NCBI GenBank assembly: GCA_900618425.1 | Contig: UZAN01040676.1 | Span: 11,949-44,404, forward strand | DNA from: Echinostoma caproni | Lineage: Eukaryota > Platyhelminthes > Trematoda > Plagiorchiida > Echinostomatidae | DNA length: 32,456 bases | Direction of reading: 5' to 3' | Shown: piece by piece, positions 11,311 to 22,250 of the stretch | Position numbering within the stretch: the stretch's first letter is position 1 | Layout: each line of letters begins with the position of its first letter | The notes under the pieces: generated by a model | Databases searched by the model: none | The model's input: the letters and a program-made list of their open reading frames with translations, nothing else | Told to the model about the DNA's origin: nothing | Program-made: the position numbers and the translations under genes

Positions 11311-11568
11311 AAAACGCAAGTGACAAACAAGTCCGTTTTCAGTTATTGGTTATAATGCCAGTATAGCAGGATGTGGTTTAGCAATAGAGGAGAGAATAGT
11401 TTCAGGGAAAGCAAAATTCACAATTTGGGACCTCACCGAAGATTCACAATTCGTTCTGACGCGTCCATATAATCCAGGAGGCCAGTACTGAGGTGTGCAA
11501 AGTGCGATGACTGCATCAAGATCAAAAAGATGGGTTGCGTAATGTCGTGCTTCAGCGAATTAAAAACG

Positions 11569-11740
11569 GATCAGCTGACCGGTGGTTAAGTCTATAGTAT
11601 ATCTGCATTCTACGTGCGAGGTTCCGGGTTCTGTTCCTGTTCAGGTCAATGGTCTTGCTTGTGAGGCCTATGCAGGTCGAAACAGCTATACAATGATCCC
11701 TAGCTTTTCACTCCACGCTTTCTCTGACGATGAAAATCAT
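11569..11740 (+). repeat. SINE-A monomer, copy 4
   Basis: This copy is in one orientation only. GATCAGCTGACCGGTGGTTA at 11569 corresponds to the tRNA-like head of the 12.1 kb copy read on its minus strand. TGCATTCTACGTGCGAGG and GGTTCTGTTCC (B-box-like, about 11627) follow, then CAGGTCGAAACAGCTATAC and CTAGCTTTTCACTCCACGC, the shared body and tail. It shows that the family also exists without the inverted half. Confidence 0.7.
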
Positions 11741-11808
11741 TGTTTGCTCGCAGTTATTTGTTCATTCATCTTCTCATCGAGAACACTCCGGATATTTGAG
11801 GAGGCGAT

Positions 11809-11829
11809 GGGGTGGGTCGGGGAGGGGGG
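11809..11829 (+). other. G-quadruplex motif
   Basis: Four G runs of 4, 3, 4 and 6 are separated by loops of 1, 2 and 1 bases (GGGGTGGGTCGGGGAGGGGG...). This satisfies the usual four-run pattern. Folding is inferred. Confidence 0.6.
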
Positions 11830-12085
11830 CTGGTGAGTGAGCCAGAGGAGGTTAATTGTCCAACCAGAACAGAGTTTTGCAGCCCAAGTCCTACCACATC
11901 TGCGGAGTACAGCACCTGATAATCACCTTGATAATCGACCACGAATCCGAGGGAGGATGTAGAATGCCTCGGTTACAATCACGGTGTGATTCTTTTCTCT
12001 TAGGTGTGAAAACATTGTAATTGTTAGTGGTTTATTTTAATTAGGCAGTGTGATGTTCATGAATCATTCTTTACTACCAATTTCT

Positions 12086-12097
12086 GTCACTCTATTT
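12086..12097 (+). repeat. Direct repeat, left copy (putative target-site duplication)
   Basis: GTCACTCTATTT, identical to 12565-12576. The similarity extends outward as TTTC(T)GTCACTCTATTT with one extra base on the left. Confidence 0.7.
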
Positions 12098-12564
12098 TAG
12101 ATGATGAATACGTCGTGAGCTGAAACGTTAGGAAGCACTAGACAGCTGCTTCGACCTGGTTGTGTGTCATCAGCAGTGCGAATCCATCGATCCAACTGGG
12201 GATTGAACCTGGGACGTCAAAGGTAGAACGCACACATACCACCCACTTGGCCACCGGGCAGCTGATCAGACCGGTTCTCATTTGGAATATACACCACATA
12301 GTCTGACCCATCTTTGCAAGCTTGTTGCGAGTATCGTTTCTCGCTCACCTCAGCACTAGTTTCAGGGGTCATGACTAGTTTGGAACATTCATAACCTGAC
12401 TACTTATTAAATGGTCTCAATTCCCATTAGCGTCGACGAATTCGGACTACTGATGAGACCAAACCAAGTCAAAACGGCTGTCCATTTTTTCCCAGCTTTT
12501 CACCTCAAGCCTCATTTACACGACGAATTCATCGTCTAATCAAATCAAATCCTCTATTTCTTTC
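12098..12564. repeat. Complete SINE-A fold-back composite, copy 3
   Basis: The left part is a minus-oriented SINE-A: the tail arm 12101-12180, then a tRNA-like head whose reverse complement has GGTGGCCAAGTGGGTGG (A-box-like) and CCAGGTTCAATCCCC (B-box-like). A unique middle follows, about 12280-12440. The right part is the plus-oriented body and tail (GACCAAACCAAGTCAAAACG, CCCAGCTTTTCACCTCAAGC, GACGAATTCATCGTC). GTCACTCTATTT occurs at 12086-12097 and again at 12565-12576, directly bounding the composite, as a target-site duplication would. I infer insertion of the whole fold-back as one unit. Confidence 0.8.
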
Positions 12565-12576
12565 GTCACTCTATTT
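12565..12576 (+). repeat. Direct repeat, right copy (putative target-site duplication)
   Basis: GTCACTCTATTT, identical to 12086-12097. It lies immediately after the AAATCCTCTATTTCTTTC end of the SINE-A composite. Confidence 0.7.
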
Positions 12577-14534
12577 CTTTGGCAGTGTGCTCAGTGAGTT
12601 TTCGGGGAATTAAACAAACACATGAAGTGGACTGCTTGGCCTGATAATCTTTCCCTATCTGTACCTCAGCCAACAAGTAACCACACACAAGTAATCACGC
12701 AGACACTGACATTTCCTCCGTTTATTCCCCGCAGTTCAAAGTGACTTCTAACTTCCCTTTGTCCCCCTATGCTTTCATTCCTTCAATTTTGTATACAAAT
12801 GCATATGGTGATTTACAGAAGATCAAATTTAGCTCCCCGGGGTGGTTGGTTGTGCTAACGAAACTGGAGTTTATGTCACATTATTGGACAATGTTATGGT
12901 AACATCGTGTGAACATTACCCGTACAATACTTTAGCATCAAGCGAGTAAGAAGCGTGATAAGTGATGTGAACATCTGGCGCATTTGAAACGGAATTATGT
13001 AGCCTCCTCGCGTGATTGTGTTGTAATTAACACTGATCGAGTGCTAGACAATCTCGGTGTCCAGTATTCTGTGTCTGGGCAAATAGAATGAAGTTTACCT
13101 AAAGTACTAGCTATTTTTTCATGTCAGTGGATGAGTTCCGTGTGAACTCCGGACCGTATGTTCACACTCTATCCCCCAGTAACTTCGAACGAACTCAATC
13201 TCATCCGTAGGGTTGGGTGTTGTTATCCTAATTACGGATCAAAACAATCGGATTTGAAGGTGGAATTCGAAAATCGATATTCACAACTTTCTCATCTGTG
13301 TTTTTGCACAACACACAGTGGAGTGGAAAGATTCAAGCACCTCTCGGTGAATGCCTGTGATCAGTATAGGCATCTAAAGTTGAATAGCAGTGAAATAGCG
13401 CATAAAGAACTTCTAGAGAACGTTTAAGGGATCTTCAGAAAAACAAGGACATTACAACAGGCTAACTGCGCAGGAAGTGAACTGACTTTTTAGAAAAAAT
13501 AGAGTGTCTATGGGGTGACCGGTGAATAAGAACCAAAATAATAGGAAGGGATACAAGTGGCTGAAATGGAAGATACACTGTACAAGAGTGCGCTATAAAT
13601 AAGACAAAGTATAAAGTAGTCATTGATCCGATCACTTTTGAACGCACTCGGCCGAAGAGGACTGTATTTTTAAGATTTTAGAGATCATCAAAGATAACAA
13701 ATAATGGGAAAGAATTACGACTGATCTTGGTAAAATATTTGGTTAAATTTCTGAAGTTTAGGTTATTTTCTGTGGACAAAAATCGGGACACAATCTTGGA
13801 CGATCGAAACGGGTTTCTATTGCTGGACGTCAGATCAATATTTATCAGTGTTCTTGCAGATTTATTTGTTAGGAACTTGGGGAACGCTCAAATCTCGTTA
13901 TCGATAATAAAAGGAGGGAAGAGAAATGTTCGAAAATTCCGCGGTTCTTGGATGTAAGTGAATTCGAACGGCCAAGGGAAGAGTGAATTGACCCTCGTGA
14001 CTGGTTTTCGCGAGCCAGTGAAAGTGGTCGTAGAACATTATTGGAAATCTCTACAGAGAAAAACCGTGAAAGCCATTGGACAGCTGTGAGCAAGTGATTG
14101 ATGAGTGGCAGCGGATTAATGAATTTACGCTGAACACGGTCCTAACGTGTCAGAGTTATAGGAATCGACAACCGCATCCAAGACATGGTTGCAATGTTCC
14201 ATAGTGGAACATATTTGGGTCCTGTAAAGTGTCCGAATTTCACAGGATGTGAGAAATAAATCAGCGTAAAAAAAGTGAGAAGTCTTCTTGAACGGATCAG
14301 ATACAAATGAAGGGACTAAAATATGAAAGAGGAAACTTGGGTGTGTGAAGTATACATGTAGAAGATATGTATCTAATTCATAGCATGGCAAATTGTTCAT
14401 TAGGGGCACAGAGATTGTACTCTCTGGTTACATAAGTTATTTACACAAGTGAATCGTCTCTCAGCAAAAAATGATAAATGTCACATATGAGTTCGTGAAA
14501 AAGATAATACATACTGTAATCTTCAAATAATTTG
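12577..14534. other. Unassigned 2 kb, some of it possibly retrotransposon 3' sequence
   Basis: No conserved coding motif was found. Frames at 13158-13427 (+), 13727-13957 (+), 13869-14093 (-) and 14125-14409 (-) are short and conflict with each other. The part just below 14535 would be the 3' untranslated region of the minus-strand CR1-like element, but its end could not be located. Confidence 0.35.
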
Positions 14535-15960
14535 CGTTTTTAGTTGCGTAGGAATTTAAGGTGAGACAGAGTTTTATTAAGTCTCCACTGGAAAGATTCA
14601 ACGGTTGGTGCACAAACCAATTCAGATGAGAGAACGTTCCAAGTGGTGGTACACACTCTGGCGGCAAAGGATTGACGCAAGCATTCCAGTCGATACTTTG
14701 GATCTCCTCTGTAGTATATGATGAGTGACAACGTAAGCAGCGAAACAAATGAATGGTTTGGGTTGTGCAATACTTCATACACCAAGTTCAAGTCTACTCG
14801 AATTTGGCGGTATTGAGTAGAATATAATCCCAGTAATTGTAATCTCTCCTCGTAAAGAAGACAATTCAAGTCCTTGACCACCTTGGTGGTAATCCTTTGT
14901 GAACGCTTGAATGTCTTACGACCACGTTGTAACCATATTCTCCAGGTTTAGATAGCGTACTCTGTGTACGATTGATTGTACACCAATAACAAACGTGGGA
15001 ACAGTGTTGCTCTAAACCTACCAAAGGCGCGCTGAGCAAACAAACATTCTTCACAGCTACAGACGAGTAACTTAAGTCTTCTTGAACAATGATACCTTGG
15101 TTCTTTACATTCGAGATATGTGGCAGATTTTTATCTCCGAGAAAATAAGGGATAGAATCTAGAAACAGTGAATTCAGTGTTGTTCTCTATAGATCATTGA
15201 TAAGGTGAGCTTAGGGTTTCTTAGATTGATAGCAACATCCTCTGGTTGTGTTACTGTAGTACCAGTTTTGAAGTTGTCTGCAACAGTATTGATTTGGCCC
15301 CGGAATATTCGGTAGATCATTTACGAATGCAAGGGAAATTTGGAGACCGGGTGTAAACCCTTGTGGAACCCCACAAGTAACGTTGATTAAACCGGGTAGA
15401 GAATCAGAAACAAGAATTGGACTGCTCCCTTGTCCAAGAAATGCTTTAATCCAATCATGCCCGAAACCTCGGATGCCGTGATTGTATAGTTTCATTACCA
15501 ACAGCATGGAGAATAGTGCAGACAGTTCGGGAGAAACGTTTATTAATGAAGGAAAGTAAGAATGTGAGAGGTGATACAGAGCATTGTGAGACGTGTGAGA
15601 GTTCGCTGGGATCATTCTGAAATTCACTCTGTCAAGACAGAGCTGGGAGTGAACGGTTACAGGTGATGAAACATAGGAGAGTCCAAAAGTATACAATTTT
15701 TTCAGGAGCACGTCATTCCAAACTCGGTTGCATGCATTAAAGAATTGAATAGGAACCGAATGCGGCCGCCTATAACAGTTACTGGTGGTGGACTTAGCAC
15801 AATTTTTTGCCAACTATTTACCCGTGGACCGGTGACAATAGAAGCCGTATTGGCAATCGCTAAGTCGTTTGCGGTGCTGTAAGTGAGCGTCCTTTTGAAA
15901 TCAGTAATTCTGCAACCCTAGTGAGAAATGAGAAGAGGAAGAGAAGACGGCAATTGTTAG
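14535..15960 (-). mobile_element. Decayed CR1-like non-LTR retrotransposon, reverse transcriptase region
   Basis: Reading down the minus strand: DCQYGF (15858-15841) is an early RT motif. In the 200-codon frame 15813-15211, NHGIRG and WIKAFL lead to INVTCGVPQGFTPG (VPQG at 15369-15358) and FVNDLPN. At about 15285-15274 another frame gives VADN where the catalytic (F/Y)ADD is expected. HISNVKNQGIIVQEDLSYSS follows at about 15160-15060, and then VKDLNCLLYEERLQLLG, GLYSTQYRQIRVDLNLVYEV and ESFQWRLNKTL in 14881-14540, the usual C-terminal part after RT. The whole RT tail is present in order but broken by at least three frame changes and stops, with an altered active site. RT would copy element RNA at the target site; this copy cannot. 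Confidence 0.9.
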
Positions 15961-16686
15961 GTTTAGAGGAGGTCACTCGTTTAGGAACAGGCGAGATTTA
16001 AATATATTTCCAATATCTATGAAACAGGTCATGTGATGAATTTGGGGAGAAATGAAACATTATAAAGTGAAACAGTATGAGTAGACAATGGTGTGCGAGT
16101 GTTGACTGAGTTTCTCAGATGCTATTCGCATCGAGTCATCTGAATGTCTTCAATGCAGACAGTGATAGACTGATATTCCTGGTTGTGATTTTGGGACAAA
16201 ATATGAAACTGTGGTGGGTAGCGAATGGGGTTACAGTAGAATTGGACGGATGAAGGAGACGAATAATCCAGATCGTAGACCGTATCGTTCGAAGCGTTCT
16301 CAGCCAGAGTAAACGAAAAAATGGCTAAAATTGAGAGAAAATTCTTTGGCGAACAACTGGAACCAGCTGCAGCCCAACCGACAGATAGTCGGCGAGATTT
16401 TGTCTGACGACGAATAACTTTGTCCTAAGCTTTCTGGATGAAACTTGGGCTTTTGTGCAGGCTAATATTTAGCAGCGGCGAGAAGAAGGATTTGGGCACC
16501 AACTTAATTGCCGAAAAACTTTCTTTTTTTCACCAACGGCACGAGAATAAGCAATTACAAAGCCTTCAGAGGAGTGTTATTCCTGATAAGATAATTAGTC
16601 TCCCCAACATTCGTGGTAAAAACGGATAGTTTGGGAGAAAAACGATCTTTTAAAAGATAAAATACTACAAATTCGTGAAATCCCTT

Positions 16687-17001
16687 TCACTCAGCAGACC
16701 TTGTAGGCCAGAGTTTGTTGAAAGAGGGAAATACTGGAGCGGCAATGGGAATGTGAAATCTCATTCTGATGAAACAGTGACATGATAAGCTCAAAGAGGA
16801 AGGTAGGGAAAGAACACAAATTGATTGCACGTTAACAGTGTGAACGCACTGTTCTGTGAGATCAGGGACACGGATGCAGAAAGCGGGGATTGTGATAGGC
16901 TGTTGAGAATAGCAAACGCTCCCGGAGCCCGGCCTACGTTTTTGGTTGTTGCAAATTGGCTTTGTGAACGTTGAACTCACCTGGTTTTGTGGAGTGGGCA
17001 T
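16687..17001 (-). mobile_element. Possible endonuclease fragment of the same CR1-like element
   Basis: The minus-strand frame contains RRPGSGSVCYSQQPITIP followed by LTEQCVHTVNVQSICVL. This resembles the 'GGGV.IY....P......W..V' part of apurinic-like endonucleases in CR1/Jockey elements. It lies about 0.8 kb 5' of the RT start on the same strand, where an endonuclease would be expected. The catalytic residues cannot be placed, and the connecting 15960-16690 shows only scraps. The match is suggestive, not secure. Confidence 0.35.
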
Positions 17002-17624
17002 TGGAGTTTGATTACAAATTATTTTCTATGCGCAGTTTAACAAGATAAAACAGGAAAATTGAGACTGTTGGAAGAACGACAACAAATGCAAGCCTAATCA
17101 TTCTGGACAAAATGATGAACACTCAATTACAGTAGTTTGGAATAGAAAACGGGATAGCTGAGTGCTATAGTGCGGGGACAAGAGAGGTATATGTCTCTTT
17201 GAAGAACATAACTCAATCTGGTAAAGGCACGTAATACCATAAGGTGATAAATTTAATTTAGTGATGGACAAAAACAGTTTTACCAATAAGATTACAAGGA
17301 TTACAAAGGAAAAAAAAAGAAATATCATATAATGAATACACTAGCTTCATTTGGAAACATATTCTGCCGCTGTTTGACTACTTTGTTTGTGAGAGAGTAT
17401 GGGTATGGGATATACATATAACATGACAAATACTCGAAGAATTTAGTCCAACAGGTGCTAATGGACTGCTCAGTACAAAAGCCGCATGTGTATTCAGCAG
17501 GATTCAAAGCAGCTACAAGATAACACAAGCGAACCATGGTCAAACTGTGGAACAAGATTATATGTATCAGCTGAGGAAGCAGATGGGCATGTCAGAATCG
17601 TGGAAAAATAGTTTCGTGTTGCTT
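17002..17624. other. Unassigned stretch upstream of the trinucleotide repeat
   Basis: Minus-strand frames at 17098-17328 (hydrophobic, Phe/Ile/Leu-rich) and 17325-17555 show no family motif. They may be the 5' part of the decayed CR1-like element, but nothing seen confirms it. Confidence 0.3.
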
Positions 17625-17625
17625 A

Positions 17626-17690
17626 AGGTAGTAGTAGTAGTAGTAGTAGTAGTAGTAATAGTAGTGGTAGTAGTAGTCGTAGTAGTGGGC
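17626..17690. repeat. (GTA)n trinucleotide microsatellite
   Basis: About twenty GTA units with a few GTG, ATA and GTC variants. The poly-valine frame across it at 17547-17735 is a by-product of the repeat. Confidence 0.95.
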
Positions 17691-18680
17691 CTCTTAGAGG
17701 GAAAAGATGAGCAGAGCTGCGTCCAGCGTCTGTGATAGAGGAAGAATCTGACATAGAGTCATTAGAAAACGAGGGCCCTCCTCTGATACTTCGTCCAATG
17801 AAGAAGCATCAATAGAATAGATTAAGGAGAACGTTGCATTGCACAGTGCCTGGCTATATTTTGGGCGCACCTAGAGAAGTAGGCTCAAACTTAGGTACTG
17901 CTTTTGATGAAAGAATAAAACCCATTTGGAAGAAGAACAGGCATTGATTAACGGAATGTTCATAGTTTCAAAGGATGAAGCATGCCAAAAAAATTAGTTA
18001 ACATAAGATTGGATGGAAGACAAACGAGGACACGCAGAATTTGAAAGGCACAGCAAGAATCCACCTAAAAAGGAACTAGAGAGCATCGGTATAAACATCA
18101 TAAACAGTGATACCAATTAGTTACCAGAGCAAGTTCCTTCATAGTGATTAATAAATCAAACCAGTTGCCGAATACATTATTGTAGTGCCCAGATGCACTT
18201 AGGCGCACTCTGGAAAAACGGGAGGTGGATTTCTTCCCAGAGTAGAACTATCAGTGCATTGATGGATCACCTTCATGGTATAGGGCCATTATTCTCACAA
18301 GAGATGGAAAGAGACCAGCATTTTACTTTCGTCTCCATCAATTAGATCTTACAGGAGTTCACACTGTGGAGGACAAAATCGTGAGCACATAACTGAAAGG
18401 CATCAATTTACCTCCAGTGAGACATGATCTGACCAGAACGGATGTGATCTCGTTTTAAGTTAGTTTCATTTGCTGCAATTTTTGGAATTTACAGAGGTGC
18501 GCAAAAATCGAAGAAAAATGTAATTATCTGGACTTTAATATCATTGAATAAAATAAAACTTTTAATCATTGCAACCGTAACGTCCTCTAACCTGATAATA
18601 ATGTAAAAGTGTATTCCCCAGGTGGGGTTATTGGATTGATCATCACTGAATGACCCCGAGAATACCTGACCTATCATCTG
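17691..18680. other. Unassigned; weakly protein-like on plus strand
   Basis: Between 17710 and 18480 several plus-strand pieces in changing frames look protein-like (VIEEESDIESLENEGPP near 17730; LHGIGPLFSQEMERDQHF near 18270; HTVEDKIV near 18365), but stops break them throughout. This could be a decayed retroelement ORF or chance. I could not assign a family. Confidence 0.3.
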
Positions 18681-18684
18681 TGTT

Positions 18685-18760
18685 TCCATCGCGTTCACTG
18701 GGGTTTGAACCCAGACTTGATAGGTTAATAATCCGACGAACTGACTTGGGTTATTTCTTT
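18685..18760 (-). repeat. tRNA-like sequence, pseudo-tRNA or SINE head
   Basis: A perfect T-arm can be drawn on the minus strand: CTGGG (18714-18710), loop TTCAAAC, CCCAG (18702-18698), giving the B-box-like GGGTTCAAACCCC. Upstream in minus orientation, AGTTCGTCGGATTATTAACC could be D-arm to anticodon-arm sequence, but no acceptor stem closes. No second copy was seen in the window. Confidence 0.4.
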
Positions 18761-20035
18761 TTCAGCTGTTACCAGCTTCCTCTCTGTTAACACTGCATGA
18801 TGAAGGGCATACCTAAAGGCTGAAAGTTGAATAGTTTTGCTGCTGCAAAGTTAGAGAACACCGACCATTACTTGATGAGGATAGAAAAACCACATTGCTT
18901 CGGAGCCAAAAGCATCGTGCTTCTTGATTAGATCTAGCTCATGAAATTGGGGATCACGCTTTGCACACAAGCCAGCTATGGCAACAGAAGAAACTAATTA
19001 TCAATTAACAATTGGAAACAATTCGAGTTGTTAACATTTGTTTTAATCTCGTCGGCCACTGCAACGTAAAACAATCTGGTATTTATGCAAGCAAGTTTTG
19101 TTGAGTACTGTGTGGTTCAGCAGAAAATGGTCAGGGTAGCGGATGGGTGAGGGAAAGCAGCTTCACAGCAGCCTGACTGATCGTGTCAGAAACTTTTGTA
19201 CCCACAAACTTAGGTTACGTAACTTAATTAGCATCCTCTCTCTAAACGCCAAGATCCTGGGATTCGTGTTACGTAATAACGGCTTNAACGACAAATGTGG
19301 GTCAAAGATGTGTCCAATTGTCAAGATGTTTTGCGATTGATGACCCCGGATTTCTCTTATCAGATTGATGTCTGAGACTGTGTTGCGTTATTGATTGTAC
19401 CATATCCGTGCGAGTGTGTTCAAAATACGTTGTGACAGGGTCCGATTCGTTTTGTCGATACAACTGTCCCCGTAACTGCAGGTGAACTGGTAGACGACAT
19501 GTAAAGCGGAATTGTGCGACCAGTTCTGTTTTCGAGTGCCCAAACGGGGAGCCCTTATGTGGTTACGGTATCAATCGAATCTTTTCGGCAGGAGATGTTT
19601 GACATAATGCCGGTTTGACCAATTGACGCACATCGTTCATTATATAATCACCCATGAACGCGAGTCTGAGAAAGTTTCTAAAAAGATCAACAATTAACGT
19701 TTTTATACGGAGCTTAATGGATACGACGTGTATCTCAACTATCTCTCTTCCCCATTGACTTGAATAGTTCCAGACAAAAAATAAAAATGACCTTTTACAA
19801 CTCCGCGCGCGACCAGCTGATCGGTGTGTAGTAAATTATGTGGCAAGTTTTTCTGCAGACTGCACACAAACTGGATCGAATAAGTTTATCGCGAAAAGAA
19901 ACCGGTGCACCTGCGATGCGACATCTAACAGTTATTGCTTTTCCCATCTCCGTTTGCGTCACCTTCTGACGTGTATCTTGCTTACCGTCTATAAATTCTC
20001 CCCTTTTACTGCTCATTTTCTCACATGTTCTTCTG
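18761..20035. other. Unassigned; contains an ambiguous base
   Basis: No gene or repeat assigned. The N at 19286 marks an unresolved base, so the short plus-strand frame crossing it (19143-19340) is not reliable. Confidence 0.4.
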
Positions 20036-20060
20036 CCCTCCCTTACCCCCTCCCCGTCCC
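20036..20060 (-). other. G-quadruplex motif on minus strand
   Basis: Five C runs of 3, 3, 5, 4 and 3 on the plus strand, with loops of 1 to 3 bases, give a four-run G motif on the minus strand. It lies about 55 bases before the CT repeat, within a pyrimidine-rich stretch. Confidence 0.6.
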
Positions 20061-20112
20061 TCCGTGCCCCGCGCTCACCGCTACACGCACAATCATGCGT
20101 TCTAGAAGCGCC

Positions 20113-20114
<2 letters not shown>

Positions 20115-20151
<37 letters not shown>
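20115..20151. repeat. (CT)n microsatellite
   Basis: About 18 uninterrupted CT units. The Arg-Glu and Ser-Leu repeat frames on the two strands (19795-20231) come from this run and from the flanking low-complexity sequence. Confidence 0.95.
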
Positions 20152-20154
<3 letters not shown>

Positions 20155-21200
20155 CAGGCACACAAATATTCCCTTGTGACTTTGATTAATAACTTTTCCT
20201 GAATGTCACAAAACTGCGGTTGTCGTTCCACAGCTAGCGATACGGTTTCACTCCTGTTGAATATTTGGATGTAGAAGGCATTGATCTATTTATTGTAACA
20301 TCAAACAGGGCAAGTGGAACAGATTTTAAATTGAGAATCACGAAATTATAGACAGCTGGTCTATCCCGATCGGTCATCAGAATACCATTCTACGCGGGAC
20401 TTCAGCGTCGATTGATACGCGCACGCGCGCTAGTTTTAGTCTTGTATATGATCGATGTGAGACCGAACTCAATTTTTGTTCATGGCGGAACGAATATGGT
20501 GATCAGAATGCGCATCTTCTGATCACTTGTGTCTCTTGACTGAAACACGATAGATAGACATGGGAGGGGAAAAAGCCCACACACAACAAACACGCCCTTG
20601 GGACAATCTACGTGTTTACTACTATTGAAAAGAACATCAAATTCGGAAAAGATTCCCCTTGGAGCAATCACAATTCCTCTTTGTCATTATGCGTTTTGTT
20701 CTTGCCGAGATGAAACACAAGAATTTACAGCATAACATGCGGTTTTTTCGATCTTGTCCCGGATTGCAGAGCCGGATATGTTACATGCGGAAACAAGGCA
20801 CTGTTCAAATCGAGATTTAGCACTACTGAAACAGGAATAATAATAAAGTCTTAATGTGACATTCGAAAGGGAATATCAGCATACGTGAATAGTTGTTAGT
20901 CGACCGCATAGCTCTATCACAAACAATGATAGAAGCTAGTGCAACTGATTAGATTTGCGTCAATCTAATACTCTCCAGTTTTATCAAACTTGATTGGAAT
21001 ACACTTTTCTCACATCTATACAGCCACCCCCTCCCCCCGCATACACACTACCGCACGCACGCACGTGCTCGCCCGAAGGTGTACGCGATAAAACGTTACG
21101 CAGATTCACGGAATTATTCGCCGCGGATCACAAAGGTGCTAATCAAGCAGAGTTTGACGTGATGCATAAATAAACCCTTATGGAGCGTCCAGAAAAGTCA
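20152..21200. other. Unassigned stretch
   Basis: No coding or repeat feature was supported. There is a short alternating CG/CA stretch near 20418-20430 and a CA/CG-rich stretch near 21040-21065, neither long enough to call. Confidence 0.4.
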
Positions 21201-21202
21201 CT

Positions 21203-21644
21203 TCATTTTTTTCGATACCCTGTGTCAAATGAATGGAACGGGAAAAACGGGATTAAGGAATGTGAGTGTGTCAGTCGTTCGAAAGCACTCTCGGACGGCT
21301 TCGGTTGTGGCAGATGTTTGACGTCTGAATTGGGATATCTGGCGTGAAACCATTCGTAAAAACCCCACTGGTCTTTTCCTTGTGCCAATCACGACTCGCT
21401 TATAAACTCCGTTCGGTTTTATTTGACCAACTTGATGCGAGCAGACTGAAATGAGACCGGTGAAACACAATGGGCTTCCGTTTGCCCGACCAAATGTGAC
21501 ATTAGGTCTGTTAAAATTCACCATGGGAAATAAATGCAACACATTTATCACATAAAATGTGTCTGAATTTTGGTCGGTTATGCGGACCACATACGCATAG
21601 TCTGTTTGCATTGGCACAGGATGACAATTGCTGGAATTAACCAT
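21203..21644 (-). CDS. Overlapping open frames, doubtful
   Basis: Two minus-strand frames overlap: 139 codons (21644-21225) and 61 codons (21388-21203). The shorter one contains GKDQWGFYEWFHARYPNSD, which looks protein-like, with many aromatic residues. I recognise no domain in either, and they cannot both be coding over the shared part. A terminal exon or an unrecognised retroelement piece is possible, but chance is the default reading. Confidence 0.15.
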
Positions 21645-21844
21645 AATAAAAGCTGGTTTTGTATAAACAGAGGCGTGAGATTCAGTTCCGATAATTTAAA
21701 TAAAATGAATAGGTCGTTTCTTTGCGGAAAATCCAGTGTACGGCTACGTTTTTCGTTATTTTTTGTTTATTTTACAGGTCAAGTCTAGTGTGCACTTTCT
21801 GCATTTGTCTAAAATATTTGCATATCAGCATTAATACAGTATCA

Positions 21845-22250
21845 ATTATGGATTAGCCCATTCGATTGTTCAGAGGCACCAGATGCTGATACTGATCTTG
21901 GGTGTAGGTTTTAATCCGTAGGAGATCGTTGATTTCCCACTATAGTTGAATGCATTTAATCGCGATGAAACTATTTGTAATGACCGACATGCGTTCAACT
22001 AGTCGGGGGAATCTACGATCTCTCAAGGATTGAAATGCTCATCCAAGATCATCAAGAGTGTCTGGTTCCCAAGGTGATAACCGTCGACCGTGTAGCTCAG
22101 GGATAAGAGTTTGACGTCCCTGCCCGAATGTTCGCGGTTCGAGTCCTGACAGGGACAGAAAACGTACACACTACTGACAAGTGTCAAACAGGACGAAACA
22201 GCTATCTCGGCGCTCTCTTTGTCGGTCATTACACAAATACTACCACTGAG
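21845..22250 (+). repeat. SINE-B with palindromic leader, copy 2
   Basis: Imperfect inverted arms, about 21871-21938 and 22005-22069, share runs such as GATCGTTGATTTCC / GGAATCTACGATC and ACTGATCTTGG / CCAAGATCAT. The tRNA-like head follows: CCGTGTAGCTCAGGGATAAG (A-box-like, about 22088-22107) and CGGTTCGAGTCCTG (B-box-like, about 22135-22148). Then come GGGACAGAAAACGTACAC, GACGAAACAGCTATC and the tail GTCGGTCATTACACAAATAC at 22221-22240. The boxes here are the best preserved of the SINE-B set. Head-to-tail order agrees with copy 1 read in reverse. Confidence 0.8.

Noticed and set aside
17547..17735. 62-codon frame with a long poly-valine run
   Set aside because: It is the direct translation of the GTA microsatellite.
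19795..20231. Frames of 120 and 122 codons on both strands with Arg-Glu or Ser-Leu repeats
   Set aside because: They are created by the CT microsatellite and pyrimidine-rich flanks, and open on both strands for that reason.
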